Origin: Stereum hirsutum FP-91666 SS1
Lineage: Eukaryota; Basidiomycota; Agaricomycetes; Russulales; Stereaceae
Direction of reading: 5' to 3'
Assembly: GCF_000264905.1 (NCBI RefSeq)
Contig: NW_006763137.1
Location: 584,833-617,969 of the forward strand
DNA: 33,137 nt
Shown: one piece after another, positions 22,083 through 31,162 of the stretch
How positions within the stretch are numbered: the stretch's first letter is position 1
How the letters are laid out: each line of letters begins with the position of its first letter
Translations under genes and position numbers: made by a program
Notes under the pieces: generated by a model
Told to the model about the DNA's origin: nothing
Seen by the model: the letters and a program-made list of their open reading frames with translations, nothing else
Databases searched by the model: none

Positions 22083-23323
22083 TCAAGAGGTTCCGTTGAA
22101 GGATGTGGAGAAGGCACTAAACGTAGGAATCCCTTCGATCCCTGTGAACAAGGGCTGAAGCGTGTTTGCACAGACAGAGCAGGTACCGCTGGTGAGACGT
22201 AATGCCTTCCATGCTTGGATATCGTGGAACCTCTGAACACCATCGACTATGTCTCTCATTACCTGGGGGCGTAGAGTGTCCAAAAAGGTGCAAATTGTGC
22301 TGTATCTGTAATCGTTGTTGTGATGGTGACTGGGGATGTCCACGTGAAGATGAGTCTGCGCGAAAGTTCGCAGAGCTGATACCCACGCGTCCCTGTATCT
22401 AACCTTTAGTTCAAAGATAGACACGAGTCAATGAATATACAACTGCGACAGCTGGAAGTCATTCGCTTGCGTACCCAAGTGACGAAGTGCTCTATCGGCA
22501 GTATTCGTACAGCGCCATCCGCGTTCGCAGCGAGAGCGGGGAGTGCAGCTAGGTCTGCGACCTCTGGGTAGTCATGCGTCGCAGCATAAGCAAGGACTCT
22601 GAGTGGGTGAACAGATCTAGCTTTCCTATTTTCATTGTTAGCACCGAATACACAAAGTTTCCACGATATACCATAGATACAGAGGCAAACTCACTTCATG
22701 AGAAGCCTGCAGACCTCCATGGCCGAATAAACCTGATATTTTTCTGCCGCCTCTGCCAGTTCCGCGAGCACATCAAAGCTGGTTTTGTCGAGCTGAGGGT
22801 GCGTCCGAGGGTAGACATGCTGGAAGAGAAGGTCCAGTACGTTCGAATTTTCCGTAAGGCCAGGGGGCTGAATTTCTCCGGGCCCGGTCGTTGATTGAGG
22901 AAGGTCTCCTGAATCGAAACCTCTAGCGTTCACGTCCAGGTACTTTCCATGGACACGAAAAAGGACTCCGTCGCAAGAGATGAACAACCTGTTTGCATCT
23001 GGGTCGCAGACTAAGGATCACAGAGGACATGACAAGGAGGAAGAGTCCGCTCATCAGTGACATTGATCACGATCGCCACGAAGACCATGAGAAAGTCTCA
23101 CAATTCTCGGAGACGCGTTGTGCAGTGACCGACACAAGTTGAGACTCTGCCATAGGAGTGATATCGCGAGAGGAGTCTTGTGAAAGTAGCTCGAAGTACA
23201 AAGAGAACAAGCCTGATCGATAGAGAATGCCTCGCCGAGGGCGATGAGGGTTTGAAGGCTGAGATAGAGAGACGACTTGGGCAGAGGGGAGGAACCCTGT
23301 TGTACCCTTCCTAGCATTCCCAC
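22083..23323 (-). CDS. BTB/POZ domain protein, copy 2, with an unusual first exon
   Basis: Exons on the minus strand are 23323-23062, 23010-22695, 22625-22475 and 22403-22083, for about 349 aa. Intron phases (1, 2, 0) and the 151-nt third exon are identical to those of the BTB gene at 19206-20334. The domain reads FCDPDANRLFISCDGVLFRV, NSNVLDLLFQHVYPRTHP and ELAEAAEKYQVYSAMEVCRL; the tail includes LRVLAYAATHDY and HFVTW. The first exon is less certain. Its donor would be GTCACT, apparently the GTGAGTCACT of the other copy minus four bases. The only start in frame (23323) adds 87 residues of unfamiliar sequence. A TATA-like run at about 23433-23444 lies 110 bp upstream of it, which supports that start. 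Confidence 0.8.
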
Positions 23324-24103
23324 CAGCCTCGTGTAAGCCCCCTATTTGAGCGTCTACAAGGACCTACAAGCATCCACCGCAACCGTCAAACCTTATCCGT
23401 CACAAGATTTAGGTGTAGAATACGGCCAAGAATATATATATATTCCTGGCGATAGAAACCAGAGGTTAGATCGAGCAGGTCGAACATATATTAGATCATG
23501 GGCCCGGTGTGCAGAGCAGAAAAGCGTGGGCCAATGCATGCATAGAGCATCCACAGACCAGTGTGCCATAGCGATTGTAGAAAAAGAGACATCCCAAGCA
23601 AACGCGTGGGAGGCGAACGGTGCTGCATGCTATTCGGCCCAGGTATCTCCGATGCCAACTCGGAGAGTAAAAGGTGCAAGCGATTTCGAGCGACGGTGAT
23701 GGTGTGGCCTAGAACCTCGTTGGGGACGCATTTCGATGTCTGCCAAGCTGTTGCTATTATTGATGGACAGTGATACCGGGCAAAAGGATGCCTAGTTCAT
23801 CAAGGGTGTATTGGTGAGCGCAACTCGCGAGTGAAAAGAATATGTTGCTGTCAACTTACTAAGCCTAATGGTAGTCTCGCAGGGGGTCAGTAAGTTGAAA
23901 ACGATAGCTATTGAATTCTTCAGTTCTTCGGAAGAGGCAGAATAAATGCCGTTGAACTCGCCACGACAACACTATGGGTGGAGAAAAAGCAATGGAAGAA
24001 AGTCACTCAAGACTTGGAGGTGCCCTTAGTTGAGCTTGAAGCTTCGAAGACGTTCGGGAGCTACAGAAGCGATACAACAAGGAAAAGTAAAGCTTATGGA
24101 TTA
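23324..24103. other. Intergenic region, no gene recognised
   Basis: The left part is the promoter side of the second BTB gene, with an alternating TA run near 23433. Plus-strand frames at 23346-23699 and 23561-23773 overlap that promoter and have no recognisable motif. Nothing else stands out before the tRNA. Confidence 0.5.
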
Positions 24104-24177
24104 TGGACATGTCCGGAATTGAACCGGACACCTTTCGCATGCGAAGCGAACGTGATAACCAACTACACCACATGCCC
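24104..24177 (-). tRNA. tRNA-Ala(CGC), no intron
   Basis: Read on the minus strand, the acceptor stem pairs GGGCATG with CATGTCC over 7 positions and includes the G3:U70 wobble that is the main alanine identity element. The anticodon stem TTCGC/GCGAA encloses loop TTCGCAT with anticodon CGC (24141-24143). The T arm is TCCGG-TTCAATT-CCGGA and the discriminator is A. The D arm has three clean pairs and one T:T. A TTTT run just downstream (24083-24086) can terminate Pol III. This is the best tRNA in the window and the likely ancestor type of the plus-strand arrays. Confidence 0.95.
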
Positions 24178-24197
24178 GTAATTTTGCTCAACACATA

Positions 24198-25071
24198 CAG
24201 TGGCGCACAAAAAGAATGCAGGTGGCACTGTGGCCCCGACCATGATCCGAGGTTTTTTCAGTCATGCTATATGATCTTGCTTGGCTTTTTGCATCATAGA
24301 ATGGGCCTATATGTGGTGCCTTCAGAATGTGTAAGGTCTGTATGATTAGCCATAAATATAGTTATAGAATGCCTGATTTGAATATAATCGTCGATTTTCC
24401 GATATATTTGCTTGCACTTGGAAGACCTCATCAAATCAGATGAAACAAAGTGTTGAAATAATATTCAGAAGGTATATTACAAGATTGGGTATACGACTGG
24501 ACTGTATAAAAATCATGTGTGATTCTGGCTAGGAGGGACATTTTTGCAACAAAATGCAGGGAGCAGCAAAAGCCTGCAGAAGACACAGTAGCAGTGGTAA
24601 CCACTCGAAATACCCTATGAATGATTCCATCCTACATTGTACCTTCTTCATGGGTTATGTATAGTAGGGTATGGTATAGCCTGCATATTCTGGAACACTA
24701 CGATGATATCTGCATTTTGTTGCAAGAATGTCTCTCCTAGCCAGAATCACACATGATTTTTATACTGTCCAGCCACATACCCAATCTTGTAATATACCTT
24801 CTCAATATCATTTCAACACTTTGGTTCATCTGATTTGATGAGGTCTTCCAAGTGCAAGCAAATATATCGGAAAATCGACGATTATATTCAAATCAGGCAT
24901 TCTATAACTATATTTATGGCTAATCATACAGACCTTACACATTCTGAAGGCACCACATATAGGCCCATTCTATGATGCAAAAAGCCAAGCAAGATCATAT
25001 AGCATGACTGAAAAAACCTCGGATCATGGTCGGGGCCACAGTGCCACCTGCATTCTTTTTGTGCGCCACTG
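24198..25071. mobile_element. 874-bp foldback element with 362-bp inverted arms and TA duplication
   Basis: The left arm (24198-24559) is repeated in inverted orientation at 24710-25071, leaving a centre of about 150 bp with no coding capacity. The ends read CAGTGGCGCACAAAAAGAAT and are flanked by TA (24196-24197 and 25072-25073), as in the Tc1/mariner/pogo group. The arms differ at scattered positions (for example GACTGGAC versus GGCTGGAC when aligned), so the copy is not brand new. It lies 18 bp from the 5' end of the tRNA-Ala gene and 138 bp before the ATG of the TMEM170-like gene, within both 5' regions. Confidence 0.93.
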
Positions 25072-25209
25072 TAATTAATTTGATAATACATCAGCCATAG
25101 GGACTTCCTCCGGTCGCGTTCGTACCCCCCCAAGCTTTCGTCTCTTGCCTTTCGACACACATCTCAATTCACCTGCAGCGAGGTGGCCACCGTCGATTAA
25201 CCGTCGACG

Positions 25210-26387
25210 ATGGTGGGCGGTATCTCGTCCCAAGCGCCAGGGTGGCCCGCTCTATACAACCCAGCCATCGAAGGCTTCCAGAATCTCGACCCCATTCGAC
25301 CCGGTGGGCAGTACCTCCATGAAGCTAACGGCAAGTATTCAATCCTCAACTTCTACTATTCATCGTCTCTCAGCCATCTAACCTGAAAACTTGAACCTTT
25401 GTCTGCTCAGATATCTTTAGATACACCTTTTACTGGACCCTCATCCTTCATACACCACTCTTCGTCATGTGTGGCGTCTATGCCTTCATGAACATAGTAT
25501 TCCCTCCTCGACCAGCCTCTTCTTTGGATCTTGCACACGCTGAACCCCGAACACTATCTTCTTTCTCATTCTCTTCACGTGCTCGGTCGACCATCAACGG
25601 ACTGCGCAGAAGTCCTCCCAGACCACCAGGTCCGCACCAGAGGTTACCGAACTCGCCACTGCTTACCTCGCACGAGTTGGAAGAACGCGAGGCTGAGAGG
25701 ACACCAGAAGTGACTACGAGAGGGTTCACGGATGGACGGACTGGACGAGGCGATATGGAACTTACACCCATCGCCAGCTCAAGCCCTCAATCCGCCGCCT
25801 TCCTCTTCCCATCCTCTCCACAATCTCAGTCCCCAACCTCTCGATCCCCATCATTCCACTCCTTCCCACCAACTCCACGCATAACCCTCTCCCCCGAAGC
25901 CTCGCGCCCCCAATCGCGCTCGCATGCCGCATACCGCTCCAGTATGTCTCACTCGCGACGTTCGGGAGCGGTAGGAGGTCCGTTCCTCGCTCATCAGCCG
26001 AAGAACCCAAAGAGGTCGAGGTTGACGTATGCGATTTTGATTTTGTTCACGTTTTTGGCGGGAAGCGTGTTTGCGGCAGTATTGGAGAGTGTGCTGGTGG
26101 GCTATATGTTGGCGGGGTTGTATAGTGCGGGTAAATTTCAGATGTCTACGTGCGTAATCTTCTCGGTTCTCGTCTTTTGGTATGACTTGGCGGAGAGGAG
26201 CTGACACAATGTTGTGATGTACCGATAGGTGGATTCCTTTGGTTTGGGCACTTATCATTACGCTCACGGGTATATTGGGGTAAGTGTTTGTGGCCCTTCT
26301 CATCATGCTTCCACTTTGTAGGTTGTGTGGCCCATTTACTAACGACCATCACGTAGGATTTTTCCTTCGGTCATTCATCGCATCTAA
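25210..26387 (+). CDS. TMEM170-like integral membrane protein
   Basis: Four exons (25210-25330, 25411-26149, 26229-26279, 26357-26387) give 313 aa. The first intron uses a GC donor (GCAAGT...CTCAG); the GT just downstream leads to a stop, so the GC-AG reading is preferred. Residues 38-70 hold [19 protein letters not shown] and a first membrane segment. A Ser/Pro-rich cytosolic-type loop follows to about 240. Residues 245-313 hold three further hydrophobic segments ([49 protein letters not shown]) and end FPSVIHRI. The overall layout and FYWTL motif resemble the Tmemb_170 family, whose animal members shape ER and nuclear-envelope membranes; the role here is inferred. The foldback transposon ends 138 bp upstream of the ATG. 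Confidence 0.75.
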
Positions 26388-26943
26388 TAACGGCAACATA
26401 TCCGTCCTAATCTCTCGTTTCGCTTTGCTTCATCTCCTTTTGGACCATGTATCCACATCTGTATCATTTGACATTCCACTGCCTGGCCTATCTCACTCCT
26501 CGATGGGATCGTCGCCATTGCCGCTATGAACGTTGGACTCGTTTAAACAGTCGCATCGCATCTAATTTCTCCCTCCACACGGTGAACTGTGCATGTTCTG
26601 CTCTCATTGCTTTCGAACTATCATTATCTGCTTTAATTTGTGTCTTCTACTCTCGAGCGAGGCGTTGGGCCGATCGTATTGACCTGGTGCTGGTCGGTTG
26701 TAAGTCAATAACTCCTGCTAAGGTATTCATGTCTGGATCCTGGCTTTTCAATCGTTGGCTTTTGTTTCTCATATGGTGGACGTCGCTCAAAATCTCCGAA
26801 CAAGGTGCAAGCCACGCCACGCGAAACACAGCGCCCATCCTTCTTACGCCACTCGATCACCGCCATGTGGCGCCTCCTTTGTCCCACGTCTCTTCTTCCG
26901 AGTCTGTTCTCTCGAACCCCAGAAAATGCGACACCGTTTCAAC
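26388..26943. other. 3' flank and left end of the tRNA-like array
   Basis: No gene was recognised. From about 26840 the sequence CTTACGCCACTCGA matches the box found upstream of every tRNA-like unit to the right. Confidence 0.5.
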
Positions 26944-27029
26944 GGGCATATGGTGTAACTGAATAACACGTTCGTGGCCGCTCTCATTAGCGTCTGCGAA
27001 AGATGTTCGGTTTGATTCCGACTGTGGCC
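26944..27029 (+). pseudogene. tRNA-Ala-derived pseudogene (array A unit 1)
   Basis: The core starts GGGCATATGGTGTAACTG. The 3' acceptor strand TGTGGCC mismatches at G3, the D loop has lost GG, and the B box is altered to GGTTTGATTCC. The D stem GTGT/ACAC remains. Runs of seven T follow at 27052-27058 and 27060-27066. Confidence 0.75.
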
Positions 27030-27275
27030 TATATTTGTGCTTGAAGCATTGTTTTTTTGTTTTTTTGTTTCCTTGAGGGGCTAAGGCCAAGCTCGGGTTT
27101 GAGCGCCGACACGTTGGAGCTGCTCGCATTTATTATGGATGTGCTGTATACGAGCGATATTGTCTGCTTCTAGAGAGATTGTCAGGTCACACGACCATCC
27201 TTCTTCAAGTTGCGCCACCCGAATTCCTTTATCTCACCTCATCATTCCTGTTCTCGGCATATCATACTAATCAAC

Positions 27276-27371
27276 GGGCATCTGGTGTATCTGGTTATCG
27301 CGTTCATGCTACCTCGGGACTGTCGTCTCAATGCTTTGTGAACGGCGCCCGGTTCGAGTCCGCGCATGCAG
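27276..27371 (+). pseudogene. tRNA-like unit 2 of array A, broken acceptor
   Basis: The anticodon stem CGTTC/GAACG (27301-27305 and 27340-27344) is intact and encloses 34 nt beginning ATGCTA, which keeps U33 and would give anticodon GCT followed by a 27-nt insert. The B box GGTTCGAGTCC is perfect. The outer three acceptor pairs are lost (3' strand CATGCAG). T-runs follow at 27392-27395 and 27426-27431. Confidence 0.7.
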
Positions 27372-27636
27372 TGTAGGCCTCAGTCACATCCTTTTCGTGA
27401 ACTACGAGCACTGTTTTACTTTGGGTTTTTTATTTGAACTCGGATAGCCCAGGCAGTTTCAACTACTCGAGAAGTCCACGGAATTTTCGATATCTTGTAT
27501 ATGCAACGACCTAACGAGACGCACCCCGAGTCGGTGCCAGTGTTCCTTCTTGCGCCACTCGAGTTCCTTGCTTTGTTGGCAGTCACGCCTGCCTTGCATT
27601 GTGTTTTTCATTCAGGACACGCAACCCTATTCCAAC

Positions 27637-27737
27637 GGGCATATGGTGTATCTGGTTATCACGTTCATATTGCATTCTGCGGGACCATAGTCTCAATGCT
27701 TTGTGAAAAGTGTCCGGTTCGAGTCCGGGCATGCCCC
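27637..27737 (+). ncRNA. tRNA-like unit 3 of array A
   Basis: GGGCATA pairs with CATGCCC at six of seven positions, and position 3:70 is G:C rather than G:U. The T arm and B box are intact. The anticodon stem is weakened (CGTTC against GAAAA) and encloses 38 nt that closely resemble the insert of the preceding unit (GTCTCAATGCTTTGT shared). TTTT lies at 27763-27766. Confidence 0.65.
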
Positions 27738-27983
27738 GTCCGTTTGCGCTCTGGTCACATAATTTTGTAAAGTACGAGCACCGTTTTACATTGCGCTTTA
27801 TGTCCCCGGCAGTTGCAACTACTCGAGAAGTACACTAAATTTTTAGGATTCTGCATATGCAACGATCTGACGAGACCCACCCCGAGTCGCTGTTCCTCGT
27901 TGCGCCACTCGAATACCTTCCTTGGTTGCGCCCGCCCGTCATTCTGTTCTTCAGCTCAGGACACATGATAACACTATTCTACC

Positions 27984-28096
27984 GGGCATGTGGTGTAACT
28001 GGATAACACATTCGCTCATTGTGGAAAGGGAAACTTCCTGGAACCCCATTATCATTACACCTGCGAAAGACGTCCGGTTCGAGCCCGACCATGCCC
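27984..28096 (+). ncRNA. tRNA-like unit 4 of array A, fold kept, alanine identity lost
   Basis: GGGCATG/CATGCCC is a perfect seven-pair acceptor stem with G3:C70, so the alanine G:U pair is gone. The D stem GTGT/ACAC is perfect. The anticodon stem TTCGC/GCGAA (28011-28015 and 28063-28067) is perfect but encloses 47 nt starting TCATTG, without U33 and without CGC. The T stem keeps three of five pairs. A TTTTTT terminator follows at 28120-28125. Confidence 0.7.
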
Positions 28097-28319
28097 CTAC
28101 TAGCTGAGGTCACTGGTACTTTTTTGCCGACGGCCATCTAATGGTCTGTAGTGACGATCCGACAAGGTACTAGTCCACGACTTGAAGTAGGCCACGTACT
28201 TACAAGTGGCGCCACACTCGACCATTCCTTCTTACGCCACCCGATTGCTGCCACTGGCCTGACCCCTTCCTTTGTTTCGTCTTCTTGTGTGATTTACCAC
28301 GCCATTTACAGCCCACAAA

Positions 28320-28420
28320 GGGCATGTGGTGTAATTGGTTATCACGTTCGCTTCGCATGACAACATCCCCTGTGTAACATATGTTGCGAAAGGTATCCGG
28401 TTCAATTCCGGACATGTCCA
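28320..28420 (+). tRNA. tRNA-Ala(CGC) with a 27-nt intron
   Basis: This unit is nearly identical to the minus-strand tRNA-Ala at 24104-24177, with two substitutions outside the intron. It keeps G3:U70, anticodon CGC (28354-28356), TTCGC/GCGAA, the T arm and discriminator A. A 27-nt intron (28358-28384) sits between positions 37 and 38, the standard site for nuclear tRNA introns. The downstream sequence has only TTT runs, a weak terminator. Its splicing would need the endonuclease, ligase and the Tpt1 enzyme encoded at 1796-3039. Confidence 0.9.
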
Positions 28421-30374
28421 AGTCCGTGTTGGAGTTTCTGTTTGCAACACCTCATCAGTATTTTGGGCCCCAGCCATGTCGAAAAGGGAGTTCTCATTCT
28501 AACAGACATAGTTTGAAGCGGAGACGAATGCGTGTTGCGTGTCCCTTGGAAGGGAAGTTCATGGAGACGACGGTGATTAGTAGAGTACTCACGCGCTCAG
28601 AAAAGACCCGGACATAGCGGCCGTCCAAGGGCACCGCGCGAGACCGATCCGAGCCATGGATGAGACAAAAGGGTTTGTTATTTAGGGATCATCAAATCGT
28701 GTATGTATGTATATCCCGGGGGATACTGTATGTTGGCAATCTGGGCTCGCCGCCCGATGCGTCCAAGATTAGCGAAACGTTGGTTGATATCGAGGCGGGG
28801 AAGGATCGGGTAGAGTGTTGTGCTATTATATCTCAGTCAAAAATTAGTAGCGTCATTGTTAAGGAAGCCCGAAGGGGTAATAAGGTAGGGCAGGGCAGGG
28901 CAGGGCAGGTCAGTTCAAGTACCATGGTCCATAAGGCTAGATGAGGATGCCTAATCATGATCACTTCCCCGCAAGATACCATGTCTACGAGCATCAACTT
29001 GGAACCGTGATTGAAGCCGCATATTCCACGAAGACCGAAACGCCAAACTGACCCTCCCTAAATCGAGCCGTTGTCCCCGCAGTTGTCTCTATTCTTACAC
29101 TCGGGAAATGTTCGGTATTCCATGCTCGATGACAAGGATATCTGCGGACATTGGCATTGCATGGAATGGAATCAGATGGGAGCTGTTCGTAGGAAAGAGC
29201 ATATTACCCACAGCATATCTTCCGAGGCTACCACGAGCACCGCCAGTCGACGTCGTCCGACCTACGGCGACCTACGTCTGGCCGTGCTCTTCCAGGAGTA
29301 CCGTGATGATGACGGTGGAGCTCATCGCTATGTTTCCAACGGCGACGGTGAACTACGGGCCCGTCCCAATCGGCACACATCGGTGACGCAGCCCGTTCCA
29401 TCTCCGCCTCCGCCTCCGCCCCCGTCCCCGTCCCCGTCCCCGTCCCCGTCCCCGTCCCCGTCCCCGTCTCCGAGCCCGACCTGCCACAAAACCTGTCCCG
29501 AAAGGCAAAGGAGTCGGAACAAGGCTGGCTGACACCGCATCGAGGTCCGAGTTCAGCGCTCTGTCGACGGGCAAAAATTAGCGCGCTTGTTGAACAGAAC
29601 TTTAACGCTACGGTAGTCAGCCACAAAGGCGAAGCCACTGATAGCGAAATTAGCTTCAGAGCTCCTTGGATACCCATGGGGCATGTCGGCGTTTGGACTT
29701 GGGCCCGTAGCGCCTGGGTCCGGGTGTTCTGCAGGGAACGGAAAGAGGAACGTACCGAGGGTAAGTACAGTACGACACGAATGCTTTATTTTGCAGTGAA
29801 GCCCGAGCCGTAAGTTATAAGAGAACAATCACGAATCGTCACATAGACGCTCTCGGATGCGAGTCGTCCCGGACGATGGTGCGACGTGTATGTTTGTCAG
29901 GGCCGCGGAGGTTGAGCAGGCTATTGACGACTCCGCGGTGGAACTAGAGATTCGGACAGAGACAGACGAGAAGAAGGGACAGCACCAGTGACACAGATGA
30001 CGTAGACTTTTTGGGTGAGTCCGATGAGTCTGAGTCGCCGTTGACGTTTAGACGAACAAAGACACGAACAAATTCGATCCGTGTTCTTCTGCGCTTTCCT
30101 TTTCGGATAGTGGCATTTGGGTTCTCTCTATAGGTCAGGAACGCTCAGCGCTCACCGCTATTGAATATCTAAGTGTGGACGTACCTCCCAAAGAGCGTTT
30201 TCTCGGGCGTTGCCCGGTGTCTCGACAAATACAGTGACGTCATGACTCGCTCGAGCGAGTGGCGTGAGTATGTTTCGTACAGTCGTGTGGCGCTCAAGAG
30301 CTCTAGGCTCACAGCGCACAAAGGAGCAACAAAAAGATTTTGTATAGAATCATAGAAGATAGAACGGTATGTAC
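28421..30374. other. Spacer between the two tRNA-like arrays
   Basis: No recognised gene. A short GGGCA direct repeat lies near 28890-28908. A simple-sequence tract at 29403-29468 drives open frames on both strands (Ser-Pro repeats on plus, Gly-Thr on minus) that I do not accept as genes. From about 30240 the sequence (GCGTGAGTATGTTTCG, GGCGCTCAAGAGCTCT) belongs to array B. Confidence 0.5.
29403..29468 (+). repeat. Hexamer microsatellite (CCGCCT)n then (CCCCGT)n
   Basis: About three CCGCCT-type units pass into roughly eight CCCCGT units. It encodes a Ser-Pro run on plus and a Gly-Thr run on minus. Confidence 0.9.
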
Positions 30375-30478
30375 GGACGTGTGGTGTACTTGGTTAACAC
30401 ATTCGCCCAATATGAGGACCCAATCCATAGCGCCCGCATGATGTGCGAAAGTATCCGGTTCGATTCCGGGCATGTCCT
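30375..30478 (+). ncRNA. tRNA-like unit 1 of array B
   Basis: The acceptor GGACGTG/CATGTCC pairs at all seven positions with A3:U70 in place of G3:U70. The D stem GTGT/ACAC and T arm TCCGG-TTCGATT-CCGGG are intact. The anticodon stem TTCGC/GCGAA (30402-30406 and 30445-30449) encloses 38 nt beginning CCAATA, with no U33 and no CGC. A seven-T terminator is at 30502-30508. Confidence 0.72.
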
Positions 30479-30501
30479 GTGCAGAATCCGCATAGGCAAC
30501 C

Positions 30502-30508
30502 TTTTTTT
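30502..30508 (+). terminator. Pol III T-run after array B unit 1
   Basis: Seven consecutive T lie 24 nt after the tRNA-like core. Confidence 0.65.
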
Positions 30509-30711
30509 GTTTTGTTCGCATCGACACTGATCGGCAGAGAAGGAAAGATATTAATGAGTTACTAGCACTGGGTCGAGTAAGGGGCGTGAGTGAGTAAGCA
30601 TGTTCGTTCGTGCGCGCCACTCAAGAGCTTAGGTACCCGCATGCTCTGTCCACACCGTACAAAGGAACAAACGTAGTAAATGAAAAAAAAGGTATGTATG
30701 GGTATAGGTAC

Positions 30712-30807
30712 GGACATGTGGTGTACCTGGTTAACACATTCGCACAATGTGAATACCGTCCATCTTATGATGTTGTCGTTCATCCGGTTCGAGTCCGGAC
30801 ATGTCCT
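30712..30807 (+). ncRNA. tRNA-like unit 2 of array B, anticodon arm lost
   Basis: Acceptor GGACATG/CATGTCC (A3:U70), D stem GTGT/ACAC and T arm TCCGG/CCGGA are all perfect, and both Pol III boxes are intact. The 3' half of the anticodon stem (GCGAA) is absent, replaced by GTTGTCGTTCA. A small hairpin, CACATT-CGCAC-AATGTG (30735-30751), can form there instead, partly competing with the D stem. T-runs follow at 30831-30835 and 30838-30850. Confidence 0.72.
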
Positions 30808-30830
30808 GTACAGAATCCGCATAGGCAACC

Positions 30831-30850
30831 TTTTTCGTTTTTTTTTTTTT
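30831..30850 (+). terminator. Pol III T-runs after array B unit 2
   Basis: Five T, then CG, then thirteen T follow the core by 24 nt. Confidence 0.65.
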
Positions 30851-31022
30851 CGCATCGACACTGATCGGCAGAGAAAGAAAGATACCGGTAAGACAGGACT
30901 GGGTCGAGTGAGGGGCATGAGTATGTTCGTACGCGTGCGGCGCCACCCAAGCACACAGCTCTGAGCTCACAAAGGAACGAAGAGTAGTAGTAGATCAAAA
31001 AGGTCTCCATGAGTATAACTAC

Positions 31023-31126
31023 GGACATGTGGTGTACCTGGTTAACACATTCGCACAGCATAAAGCATTGTCTGCTGTCCATCTTATGATGTCGCCATCC
31101 ATCCGGTTCGAGTCCGGACATGCCCC
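31023..31126 (+). ncRNA. tRNA-like unit 3 of array B, with a new hairpin
   Basis: The acceptor GGACATG/CATGCCC pairs at six of seven positions (A3:C70). The D stem, T arm TCCGG/CCGGA and both boxes are perfect. The anticodon arm is replaced by ACAGCA...TGCTGT (31055-31060 with 31073-31078), a six-pair stem with a 12-nt loop. Eleven T follow at 31152-31162. Confidence 0.72.
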
Positions 31127-31151
31127 GTGCTGCCATACGAGCAGATGCACC

Positions 31152-31162
31152 TTTTTTTTTTT
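31152..31162 (+). terminator. Pol III T-run after array B unit 3
   Basis: Eleven consecutive T lie 26 nt after the tRNA-like core. Confidence 0.65.

Larger units (their letters stand above)
26840..28420 (+). repeat. Tandem array A: five tRNA-Ala-derived units
   Basis: Units begin at 26944, 27276, 27637, 27984 and 28320, spaced 332, 361, 347 and 336 bp. Each has a GCGCCACYC-like box upstream, a tRNA-like core with A box (TGGTGTAWCTGG type) and B box (GGTTCGAGTCC type), and mostly a T-run downstream. Spacers also share text, for example CAACTACTCGAGAAGT and CACCCCGAGTCG, showing that whole units of about 340 bp were duplicated. Confidence 0.88.

Noticed and set aside
24103..25160. Matching 78-80-codon frames at 24103-24345 and 24924-25160
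   Set aside because: They are mirror copies from the two inverted arms of the foldback element; one even begins inside the tRNA. They do not encode a transposase.
29071..29532. Ser-Pro-rich frame of 153 codons and an overlapping Gly-Thr-rich minus frame
   Set aside because: Both are driven by the hexamer microsatellite at 29403-29468 and lack recognisable domains or a supporting splice pattern.
26944..31126. CRISPR-like repeat array
   Set aside because: Regular spacing is present, but the repeats are tRNA-like cores and the sequence is eukaryotic, with long, partly conserved spacers.
30712..31126. Functional decoding tRNAs in array B units 2 and 3
   Set aside because: Acceptor, D and T arms are good but there is no anticodon stem or usable anticodon loop.
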